Source of the DNA: Diphasiastrum complanatum | Taxonomy: Eukaryota > Streptophyta > Lycopodiopsida > Lycopodiales > Lycopodiaceae | DNA length: 64,000 bases | Assembly (NCBI GenBank): GCA_029204225.1 | Contig: CM055097.1 | Location: 5,523,620-5,587,619, forward strand | Direction of reading: 5' to 3' | Shown: positions 11,238 through 20,553 of the stretch, piece by piece | Layout of the letters: each line of letters opens with the position of its first letter | Numbering within the stretch: the stretch's first letter is position 1 | Notes under the pieces: model-generated | The model's database searches: none | What the model was told of the DNA's origin: nothing | What the model saw: the letters and a program-made list of their open reading frames with translations, nothing else | Made by a program: the position numbers and the translations under genes

Positions 11238-12397
11238 TGGTTGGCTTCTATTTACAGTAAGTATTCCATTTTTGGTGATATTTGGATGTTTGATCAAGTT
11301 CTAGCATGATTTTGCATTGCTTTGTTGATCAAATCTTACTAACCTTTGTTTTGTGAGTTGAACTTGTGGATCAAAAGCATATTTCAGGTCTATTGAAGAT
11401 CAGAGGCTGAAAAGAAACTATTTTGGATCAGATCATAACACCTAATCATTTGTGATTGTGAGGCTTGTGCATATTCAATACTAACAATGTTCTTTTCAAT
11501 CCTATTGTTGACAATCTCCATTCTTGGATGAACACTCTCCTTAAGTGGATGAAACTTCTCCTTAAGTGGATGACAAATGCTCTTTTGAGTGAGTTGTAAT
11601 TCTCCTAAAGGCTGAGCAAAGCTCCCATTTGGATGAAAGATCCCCTTTTTTGGGTGAACATATTGTAAGCTCCATTGTGAAGAGCATATTGTAAAGATTG
11701 TCATCAATTTTGGCATAAATTTTGGTGTACTTTGTTGAGCATGTAAGTAACTCTCCTTATGTAATTTGATTAGAGCATTTGCTGGAAGGTGTTAACCATT
11801 ATGCAAGTGTGTTTTCAGGTTCTTAACAGGTTGAGGAACATTCTCATGTGAAGTGATCTTAGATCTACATCTAAACACCAAGATTTGACAAGATAGTGAA
11901 GCTAGTCTTGTGATTCACTAAGTGTGCTCATTCATTCACCTCTAAATCTTGTATTTATCACTTGCTGGAGTTTATAAACTTTTAGAAGTGTGGTTTACAT
12001 GTGGTTTTACAGGTTGAATCAATATCTTAGTGTGTTGATCATATGTTGATCAAGTTTGTTCATTACTAGGTAATCTTGGCATCCTAGTTTTGGGTATTTT
12101 CTAAGAATGCAAGTAACTCTTCACACCATAACTTGATTTGGTCACTTGCTGGAAAGTTTGAGAGCTTAAGCAAGAGTGTGTTCAGGTTGGTTTGATTTTG
12201 TAATCCATTCTTAGTGTGTGCAAAGTGTTGCATGTGTTTCAATCTTCCTTTCTATGCTTGGAAACCATCTAGGTTCAAGATAGAAGTGTTTTAGGGTCCT
12301 AAATCTTCATAGATCTCTTTATCTATCATTTGTTGAGAGAAAAGTGAGTGCTAAGTGCTTTAGGACAGAACCTAAAAGTTGAAGAAACATTAGAATC
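11238..12397 (+). repeat. Copia B 5' leader with diverged tandem repeats of about 183 bp
   Basis: An untranslated 1.16-kb leader. The motif TTGCTGG recurs at about 11779, 11962 and 12145, each time followed some 35-50 bp later by a CAGGT-containing motif (11816, 12010, 12183), giving three diverged units spaced about 183 bp. No long ORF on the plus strand. Confidence 0.65.
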
Positions 12398-15300
12398 ATG
12401 GCTTCCAATGGTGGGATCATGCTAGAGTCTAGTGAAAGGTTGAGTTCATCAAACTACTCTACTTGGAAAGTGAGGATGGAGTCATTACTTGAGTTGAATG
12501 AACTCATGGACATAGTTGCAGAAATTGAAGAGAGACCTCTCACACTTCAAGAGCAACAAAGGTTTGATAAGAAGGCCAAAAGGGCTCTTCATATCATTAA
12601 AATGAATGTTACAAATGAACTTCTCAAGGAAGTTGGAAAGTGTCAAAGTGCAAGTGAGGCATGGAATGCCTTAAAGAAGCTCTTTGAATCAAAGTCCACA
12701 TCTAGGGTATTGACCCTAAGGAGACAAATATTTTCTAGTAGGCAAAGAGAGGGTGAAAGTGCTCATGCATTTATCTTGAGAGTTAAGTCCCTAAGTGATG
12801 ATTTAGCATGCATTGATGAGAACATAAAAGATGGTGAAATAGTCCAAGTTATGTTGAATGGTTTGCTAAATGAACATGCTAACCTTGTGCAAAGTTTTGC
12901 CATTCAAAGAGTCTTGCCAAGTGTGGTTGACTTGCAAGAAATCTTATTGGCTGAAGAACATAGGTTGCAATCAAAGCTTGATGGTGCATCCTTGCAAGGT
13001 GGAGGTGAAGAGGCTTTCTTCACAAAAGGCAAATTCAAGGGCAAAGGTAAAGGCAAAGGGAAATGGTCCAAAGTGGGTAACTTTGATCATGATGATTACT
13101 CTTCCTCTTCCTCTTCTACTAAGAACAATAAGTCAAAGTTCAAGTGCTTTTATTGTGGGATAAAAGGTCATTTTGCAAATGAATGTTATAAGAAGAAAAG
13201 AGAGCAAGGAGAGAGGCAAGGAAATCTTACAATAGATGAGGAAGAACATAACACATGTGAATCACTTGTTATGACTTCAAGTTTGTTAGCCAACATAGAT
13301 GATAATGATCCTTGGTGGATTGATAGTGGAGCCTCATCTCACATGACAAGACATAAGGAATACTTTACATCCTTATTGTCTTATGAGGGAGAAGGTAACA
13401 TCATCTACACTGCAAATGATGGTCAATGTGACATCAAAGGCATAGGCACTATTCCTATTTCCCTTTCAACAAATAGGAAAGCAAATCTTGAAAATGTTTT
13501 GTACATTCCTTCAATCACTAAGAATTTGCTTAGTGTAAGTCAAATGATTGACAAAGGACTTGATGTGGAGTTCATTGGAGATGCATGTTTGATAAGTAAA
13601 TGTGGATCCTTGATTGCTCAAGGTAGGAGGCATGGTAAACTTTTCAAGATTGATGCATGTGTGATCTCTAATCATGAAGGATGTATGGCTAGGGAGCAAT
13701 TGACAAACCAAGAAGTTTGGCACAAGAGGTTGGGCCATCCCAACTTCAAATCTTTGGAGGTAATGGCAAAGAAAGAGCTTGTTCTTGGTCTCCCTAAAAG
13801 TCTTGTTGCAAACAATAGTGTTTGTGAACATTGTGCCTTGTCCAAATCTCATAGACTTGCTTATTCTAGATCTACTTCTAGATCTAAAGAAGCTTTTCAA
13901 CTTGTGCATTCTGATATTCATTCTTCTAGTACAACTAGCAATGGTGGGGCAAAGATGTATGCAACTTTCATTGATGACTTTAGTAGGTATACTTGGATCT
14001 ATCTTCTTAAAAGTAAGGATGAAGTGTTTGCTGCATTTGTCAAGTTCAAGAATGAAATGGAAAACCAATTCAATACAAAGATCAAATGCTTAAGATCTGA
14101 TAATGGAGGGGAATACACCTCAAATAGGTTCAAAGACTTTTGTATAGCACATGGGATTAAGAGGGAGATGTCTAGTCCTAGGACTCCACAACAGAATGGA
14201 GTGGCCGAGAGGAAGAATAGAACCCTTTGTGAATGTGCCAAGGCAATGAGACTACATGCTAATCTTGCTAAGTCTTTTTTGGGGGAAGCTTTAGCATGTG
14301 CTAACTATCTATGTAATAGATGGACAAGTGCTTCCTTGGATGGTAAAACTCCTCATGAGGTTCTTTATGGTAGAAGGCCGAGTGTCAAGCATTGTAGGAT
14401 CTTTGGATGTACATGTTTTGTCAATATCACACTTGATGATAGAACTAAAGAAGATCCTTCATCAAAGAAGGGTGTGTTTGTTGGTTATAGTGAAGTAAGC
14501 AAGGCTTACAAAGTGTACATTCCTTCTACAAAGAAAGTTGTCATAAGTAGGGATGTCATCTTTCATGAAGAGAATGTTTCCAATGTTGTTGATGTTGATG
14601 TTGATGTGCCTACTAATCATCATGATGTGCAAGATGTCTTGGATGAAGATGGAGATGCCACTCCAAAGCAAACTTCAAGGAAGACTCAAAGGCAAAGGGC
14701 TAAGCCATCAAGGCTAACCTATGATGAAAAAGGAAAGCAAGTGGTGGACAACTCTAACTTTGCTTTTCTTACCTCTTTTGATGAACCAACTTGTGTAGGT
14801 GAAGCAATTCAAAAGAAGGAATGGATCCAAGCCATGGATCATGAGCATCAAGCACTCATCAAAAGCAACACATGGAGGTTGGTAAAGCTTCCAAAGGACA
14901 AGAAGGCAATTGGTTGTAAGTGGATCTTCAAGATCAAGACAAATCAAGATGGATCAATCAACAAGTACAAGGCAAGGTTGGTGGCAAAGGGGTATGCTCA
15001 AGAATATGGTATTGACTATGATGAGACCTTTGCACCCGTGGCAAAGATGGTAACTATTCGAATCCTAATCTCTCTTGCAACTCTTTATGATTGGGATATG
15101 TGGCAAATGGATGTTACTAATGCCTTCTTGAATGGTGATCTTGAAGAAGATATTTACATGGAGCAACCCGAGGGCTATGTTTCACATGATGAGCCTAATC
15201 ATGTGTGCTATCTCCAAAAGAGTTTGTATGGGCTAAAGCAAGCACCAAGGAGTTGGTATGCTAAGCTCAATTCCTTCTTACTTTCTCAAAACTTTGTTAT

Positions 15301-16162
15301 GAGTGAGTATGATCATTCTCTCTACTTTAGATTGAATGAAAATGATATCACTTTACTTTTGATCTATGTTGATGACATTATCTTAAGTGGTGGTAACAAT
15401 CTAGATATAGATGAAATCAAGATGGCACTCAAAAGAGAGTTTGAAATTCAAGATCTTGGTAAACTTCATTATATCTTAGGAATAGAGATTATTAGAACTT
15501 CTAAACCTACATTCATATGTCAAGAAAAGTATGTTAACTCTATTCTAAAAAGGTTTCATATGGAAGATTGTAAAGTTGTTTCTACTCCTATGGAATCAAA
15601 TGTAAAGCTAACTACAAGAAGTAATGAAAGATCCTTCAAGGACATTACTCTCTATAGAAAGCTAATAGGATCTCTTATATGGTTAACCATCACAAGACCT
15701 GATCTAAGCTTTGTGGTTGGTAAACTAAGTCAATTTATGCAAGATCCTAGTGAGGCTCATTGGAAGCTAGGAAAGAGAGTACTTAGATACATCTCGGGAT
15801 CTAGAGATTTTGGCATCTTGTATGGAGGTACTACACCTAACCTTTGTGGATTTTCAGATTCAGATTTTGCAGGTGATCAAATGGATAGGAAGTCAACAAG
15901 TGCCTTTGCAATCTATCTTGGAGATGGAGTGGTCTCATGGCTATCAAAGAAGCAACCAACTATCTCTCTATCTTCCACCGAAGCCGAGTACAAGGCATTA
16001 ACAACATGCACCAAGGAGATTCTTTGGATCAAGAGGATGTTATTGGATCTTCACTTGCTGGAACCAGAGAAGACTCCAATCATACTTCAGCCCAAAGCTT
16101 GGCAAGCAATCCTGTTTTTCATGCAAGGAGCAAGCACATTGAGATTGCTCACCATTTTGTGA
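12398..16162 (+). CDS. Copia B Gag-Pol polyprotein, nearly complete, frameshifted in RNase H
   Basis: 1254 codons from an ATG preceded by a long leader. Domain order is that of Ty1/copia (TNT1-94-like): Gag (about 10-200), Lys/Gly-rich linker, CCHC knuckle CFYCGIKGHFANEC (250-263), protease DSGASSH (309-315), integrase zinc-binding HKRLGHPN (from 442), integrase core Asp506, Asp568 (DNGGEY) and Glu604 (NGVAERKN) with D-D35-E spacing, reverse transcriptase with YVDD (990-993), and RNase H. At about 16,086 the frame shifts. Comparison with the same block in copia C suggests some 13 bp are missing there, including the conserved Asp-Asn of RNase H, so the last 30 or so residues here are out of frame. 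With LTRs nearly identical, the lesion is recent. The product would be defective in RNase H unless complemented. Confidence 0.93.
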   Translation: MASNGGIMLESSERLSSSNYSTWKVRMESLLELNELMDIVAEIEERPLTLQEQQRFDKKAKRALHIIKMNVTNELLKEVGKCQSASEAWNALKKLFESKSTSRVLTLRRQIFSSRQREGESAHAFILRVKSLSDDLACIDENIKDGEIVQVMLNGLLNEHANLVQSFAIQRVLPSVVDLQEILLAEEHRLQSKLDGASLQGGGEEAFFTKGKFKGKGKGKGKWSKVGNFDHDDYSSSSSSTKNNKSKFKCFYCGIKGHFANECYKKKREQGERQGNLTIDEEEHNTCESLVMTSSLLANIDDNDPWWIDSGASSHMTRHKEYFTSLLSYEGEGNIIYTANDGQCDIKGIGTIPISLSTNRKANLENVLYIPSITKNLLSVSQMIDKGLDVEFIGDACLISKCGSLIAQGRRHGKLFKIDACVISNHEGCMAREQLTNQEVWHKRLGHPNFKSLEVMAKKELVLGLPKSLVANNSVCEHCALSKSHRLAYSRSTSRSKEAFQLVHSDIHSSSTTSNGGAKMYATFIDDFSRYTWIYLLKSKDEVFAAFVKFKNEMENQFNTKIKCLRSDNGGEYTSNRFKDFCIAHGIKREMSSPRTPQQNGVAERKNRTLCECAKAMRLHANLAKSFLGEALACANYLCNRWTSASLDGKTPHEVLYGRRPSVKHCRIFGCTCFVNITLDDRTKEDPSSKKGVFVGYSEVSKAYKVYIPSTKKVVISRDVIFHEENVSNVVDVDVDVPTNHHDVQDVLDEDGDATPKQTSRKTQRQRAKPSRLTYDEKGKQVVDNSNFAFLTSFDEPTCVGEAIQKKEWIQAMDHEHQALIKSNTWRLVKLPKDKKAIGCKWIFKIKTNQDGSINKYKARLVAKGYAQEYGIDYDETFAPVAKMVTIRILISLATLYDWDMWQMDVTNAFLNGDLEEDIYMEQPEGYVSHDEPNHVCYLQKSLYGLKQAPRSWYAKLNSFLLSQNFVMSEYDHSLYFRLNENDITLLLIYVDDIILSGGNNLDIDEIKMALKREFEIQDLGKLHYILGIEIIRTSKPTFICQEKYVNSILKRFHMEDCKVVSTPMESNVKLTTRSNERSFKDITLYRKLIGSLIWLTITRPDLSFVVGKLSQFMQDPSEAHWKLGKRVLRYISGSRDFGILYGGTTPNLCGFSDSDFAGDQMDRKSTSAFAIYLGDGVVSWLSKKQPTISLSSTEAEYKALTTCTKEILWIKRMLLDLHLLEPEKTPIILQPKAWQAILFFMQGASTLRLLTIL

Positions 16163-16338
16163 GAGATCAAGTCATTGCCAAAGAGGTGGAGCTTCAACAT
16201 GTCTCTTCAAAGGAGTGTGTGGCTGATATCTTCACCAAACCATTGGGAAAGGACCTATATTTAATGCATAGATCTAATCTTGGAATGTGCTCAAAGACTA
16301 TGTTGAAACTAGCATCCAATGTTGAAGAGGGAGTGTGA
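16087..16338 (+). pseudogene. Copia B RNase H C-terminus in the shifted frame
   Basis: 84 codons in the frame after the deletion: SAQSLASNPVFHARSKHIE, then ADIFTKPLGKDL, the conserved end of copia RNase H. The TGA at 16336-16338 overlaps the first bases of the 3' LTR. Together with 12398-16162 this is one gene broken at about 16,086. Confidence 0.9.
16322..16333 (+). other. Copia B polypurine tract
   Basis: TTGAAGAGGGAG lies directly before the 3' LTR start and would prime plus-strand DNA synthesis. Confidence 0.85.
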
Positions 16339-16988
16339 AAATTGTCAACATTTCCTAGCTAGTTTGAGGCCTAAATTGGCTAAAATTGTAAATAGTTTTG
16401 GTTATGGAGTTTCACACGTGTGAACCAGGCCACAATGTTTTTATTTACTGTATTTTTTCAGTATGATGAAGTGTCAAACTTCATACCCTTCAAAATGAGA
16501 CCATTTTGATGTATTTTGGTCATATAAGCCATTTTTAGCTATTTTTCTTATATAGGGAATATCTAGGGTCAAGTACCTTCTAGAGAGAGGAGAGAGAGTC
16601 ATCTTCCTCATCCATAAATAGTAGGGAAGTCGTGGAGAACAGGTTGGAGAAACCTTTTGTATGCTTCATTGAGATCAATAGATCATTGTCATTGTTTCTT
16701 CCTCCATTGAGAGCATTGTTGTGTGTATTGTCTTCAAGCTATTGTGTATGATCTTAGGTGCTTTCCAAAAGTGGTAGGCTGATGTATTATGGACTGTATA
16801 ATGCTATTTTGGGCCGCACTTGATGTTTATGGAAGTTTCCATTTGTGATAAATGCTTTTTGATCAAGTTCTTTGCATTCTAGGTAGCATAGAATGTGTTG
16901 CCAATTCCTAGCTTATGTAGTTTGGAGTGCAAGCATTCAAGCCAATGATCTTGGAGTTTAGATCCACTTAGGATCTGTATTTTTCACA
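16334..16988 (+). repeat. Copia B, 3' LTR
   Basis: 655 bp, identical to 10571-11225 except one base, followed by the TSD ATCTG at 16989-16993. Confidence 0.97.
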
Positions 16989-16993
16989 ATCTG

Positions 16994-17365
16994 TCCATCA
17001 AGAACTCTTGCAGAACTCCCATTGTCTAGAAATGGTCCAGATACAGCTACTGTAGGAAGGTTGAGGGTTTGATTCACTCAAGTCTGAAGAAATCTATAAA
17101 AAAAAAAAACCATGAAAAAGAGCTAAAATCACACTATTAGCCAACTGAAACTGATCAGATCTTGTCAAATCTAGGTTGCAGTCACATTATCCATCAAGAT
17201 CCAACATCCCTAGACTGAATCAAGTGAATGAACCTCAGATCAAGCCGATCAATTCCCTCCACATCAACCACTATCCATCCATCATTCCTCTGTTCCATCT
17301 CTATTCCATCTTCTATCTCCATCTCTACTAGATAAATCCATTTATGTCTCTATTCTCATCCATAA
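16994..17365. other. Gene-free stretch after copia B
   Basis: This continues the sequence interrupted by copia B at 10,570. It contains an A-run near 17,098 and CT-rich repeats (TCCATCTCTATTCC-like) at 17,280-17,330. No coding signal. Confidence 0.5.
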
Positions 17366-18453
17366 TGATCCACCAACCAACATCTTGCACCAAATAGGCA
17401 CAACCTAGACAAAGCTTGGAGTCTTGTGTTGAACATTCCTCTCGAAAGAGTCCATTTTTGCACAATGCATGGTGAATTACGAATATTGGACAAATTATTA
17501 TTTTTGCATTGTTGTTATGCATGGAACATGCAACCCAAATCAAGAGCAGATGTTAGCATTAGAAATCTAGAGATAATTTTATCCGATATGGGATTGCATG
17601 GGGGCCACGTGAGTCTTACCAAAGACGTTGAGATGAGTGGAAAAACGCAAGATGTTCCAGCAAAAGTTTCAATGGGTGGTGCGAAAGTGAGACACCTATT
17701 GTCAAATCATATTGTGCGTGAAAGCAGTGTTGAATGGGAGTACTGGAAGAAAATATGTCAATGCACAACAAATATTGGCTCAGATCCTCGCATGGCAAGT
17801 ACACGTGCTAAGGTTTGGCAAGCATTTGATGCCTTGTCACAAACTATGAACAAAAAAATTGTGAGATATAAAGATTTGGATAGATACGCAAGAGAAGTCA
17901 AAACATTACTGAATTGATGATTGATGCATGGGGAGAAACACACATAACTCACTATATGGTATGTGTGTCATATTTTTTACTTTCGTATTTATGTATTTAT
18001 AAAGATTTAAACTAATACAAATTTTCTATGAACAACACATCTTCTATGCTCATGGACCTTGGTTTATGAAAACCTACGGATCATTAGCTATTTGGAACAC
18101 GCAAGGCATGGAAAAGAGTCATTATAGGGCAAAGGTTGCGTATTTCAAAAATTCACGCCATGGCGGAGGAAAGGGTCTTAGCAATGCATTGGTTGAGATA
18201 TTCCAATGGTTTTACAGAGGAGTTTTGGGCCGAGGACACTTTCAAAACACAAGAACTAAAGAGTTGAGTTCAATGATCTCCAATTCAAATTCAGTTAGAA
18301 AGACAACATGGCAATCCTCTAATGCTAGAACAAGGCATTAAGAATGGAGGATGTCTAGAGTTCGAGTTGAAAAGAGATGGATGCCAAGGACACCAACATC
18401 CAATGTTTTGGGAAACAACGCTAGAGAAGCTAAGGAAACTGATGAGATGGAAT
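17366..18453 (+). pseudogene. Transposase-like gene, C-terminal half, broken
   Basis: The frame is open from about 17,370 (RHNLDKAWSLVLNIPLERVH) through a stop at 17,915-17,917. A shifted frame then adds ELMIDAWGETHITHYM up to a possible donor GTATGT at 17,959. After AT-rich sequence a second block (18,030-18,453) reads GPWFMKTYGSLAIWNTQGME and SHYRAKVAYFKNSRHGGG, with an in-frame TAA at 18,339. The layout (DPLL-like LNIPLERVH, then YGSL...GMEK) resembles a poorly characterised transposase-like family seen in cnidarians and protists; this is family recall, not a search. The N-terminal half of a similar gene lies at 61.2-62.7 kb. Frameshift, stop and a missing clear acceptor make it a pseudogene. 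Confidence 0.5.
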
Positions 18454-18632
18454 AGAAGCAATTTATGTTGAATTGTAATTTGAATATTCCTTTGCGATAA
18501 ATATTACTGACGAATTGGATTGCTGTTATAAATAGAAATTACTTTATTTTGTTTCTTTCCTCGTGATTTAGCTTGTCTTGTTCAATTAGACTACTAGTTT
18601 GTTGGTAAATTAGTGTTCTTAGTTGCATAACA

Positions 18633-19924
18633 ATGTCGTCCTCTAAAATAGAGTTGGCCAATCTGCTAGCCTCCACACAGTTTTTAGATAAGTTAGATCG
18701 TATTTATTGTATGTTTACCGGTAGAAGAGACACGCTTGCCACTCTACGAGCTAATATGGATGCATTCACGTATGTGAGTGAGTATATAGATAAAACTTTG
18801 AAGCCTTATGCCATACAAATTCCTGGCTCAACTATCATGTGGATTCCATATAACTTGCTTAGTTATATATGGAAAGGAGATAGACCCTTTATCGCTCGTC
18901 TCGACAGATTTATTAGTCACTTGGGTAACGATCATTACTTGGAGCTGACCAAGGACCAGCTGAAAACTTTTGATCTTGAAAGTGTAGGAAATAAATTTCT
19001 ATTCGGTGAGATTACTGTTATTTTTTTGCTTAATGAGTTTCCAGCGACTGTGGCCAGCAACAAACACAATCCTAGTGAGCAGATGAACGAGATGCATGAC
19101 CCGGGTGAAGAGGAAGATTTATCCTCGGAGCACAAAGCAGTCTTGGCTGTGCAAGAGGCAATAGGTGAATCCACATCAGTGAAGCCAGAAGATATAGATG
19201 AGTCCGATGATCTCGTGCTTCGAATCCATGGCCTTGCTCCAATCATCATTGATGGGCAAGAGTATGTGTTCATGCATGACTTGCAACATATTCTCGGCTT
19301 GCGAGAAGATGAGATGCTGGCAGCATTGGTAAATTTGCAGAATGGCAGTTCCACTTTCGACCACACCCAGCCCGACGACACGTATGAGAAGCTGATCGGG
19401 CTTGACACAGACACCACCGAGCAAGCACTGGCAAGAGTGCTTTGCCAATTGAAAACGCTTCAACCACTACCAGTTCAAACAAGGCCATTCGAGGTACTCG
19501 AAGAAAAAACTGTTGACGTGAAGTACAAAGGCAAAGGAATTGAGCTTGCGCAAACCGAAGACATTGATGAAGGGACCGAGGCAAGTCTGACCCAACAATT
19601 CAACTTGCATATTTTTGTTATGTTTGTTTGTCTTCATTATACTCATTTTGCAATAATTTGGACCAATTGTAGGACGCAGTGGAGATTGATGCATTTGCAA
19701 TGCGAAGGAGTGGCGTTTGGGAGAAAGTTGAAGCAGGAACTCTGGACAGGTCTATGGCCCACTACATTGGGAACTTGGCCAACAACTTTATTTTCTGCTT
19801 CAGTAACAAGTACAGCCCAGAGGGACCGACGGAGCTTCTTAAATGCAAAGCACTCTCATTGGTGAGGTCGAGTTGTCACCGTCAGCGCCAAAGGCTTACT
19901 GTGTCCTTCGAAAAGCCGTTCTGA
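18633..19924 (+). CDS. Unrecognised two-exon protein gene with a GC-AG intron
   Basis: Exon 1 (18633-19580) codes 316 residues from ATG. The intron 19581-19672 (92 nt) begins GCAAGT after a GAG codon and ends TTGTAG, the classic GC-AG form AG/GCAAGT. Exon 2 (19673-19924) continues in frame (DAVEIDAFAMRRSGVW) to TGA, giving about 399 residues. The N-terminal 110 residues look globular; about 140-190 are acidic and disordered (PGEEEDLSS, EDIDESDD); then comes a second globular part (IDGQEYVFMHDLQHILGL). No domain recognised. Two other frames after 19,858 and 19,960 carry protein-like text up to a TGA near 20,092 (ALEMLKLVLSSEKRSEKLKS), so the original C-terminus may have been longer and lost by two small indels. 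Convergent with the H3-like gene. Confidence 0.6.
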
Positions 19925-20226
19925 ATTCTGCCTTGGATTCGAGACCCGACTCATTCTCTCGAGTTTAATTGGCCCTTATGAGAATGAGAGTGATGCTCCT
20001 AAATTAGCACTAGAAATGTTAAAACTAGTACTGTCATCAGAGAAGCGATCAGAGAAGCTGAAGTCCTCTCTGAAGGAAATGAATCAAATGTGAATAAAGA
20101 TTTTGTCATTTTTTTCTTGTGGACTCTCCTAATTCTCTGTTGCAATTATATGATGTGCTTATTCATTGAATTTAGAATTTAATTTTTTTTTCTTTGATAA
20201 AAATTTCTCGTCTTTTTTCCGTGGCT

Positions 20227-20358
20227 TGAAAATCATGCCAGGGCGTGACCAGGGGCTGTTTGACCTGGTCAAACGGGCCCTGGTCGCGCCTTGGTACGCA
20301 AATCATGTCCGTTTGACCAGGTCAAACGGACCCTGGTCGCGCCTTGGCGTGATTTTCA
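20227..20358. repeat. Compound inverted repeat (hairpin / MITE-like)
   Basis: Outer arms of 28 bp (20227-20254 and 20331-20358) pair with about three mismatches. Inside are two 17-bp palindromes, GTTTGACCTGGTCAAAC and GTTTGACCAGGTCAAAC, which are reverse complements of each other, and a direct repeat CCCTGGTCGCGCCTTGG. It is GC-rich against AT-rich flanks and sits between two convergent genes. Confidence 0.8.
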
Positions 20359-20553
20359 TGCCATGTAAAAAAGACCTATCTTAGCTACAACATGCTTAAA
20401 GAAACTACCATTCCCATAGTACTGAAAATTTTAAATCACTGCATTCACATAGATGGTACTAAAATTTTCAAATCATTGCATTCACATAAATAGTACTGAA
20501 ATCATATATTAAACTCAATCACAACAATTTGCATTCACATAACCTGAAATTTT

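Noticed and set aside
13511..14241. Minus-strand ORFs of 80-185 codons within copia B
   Set aside because: Antisense shadows of the conserved polyprotein; no independent motif.
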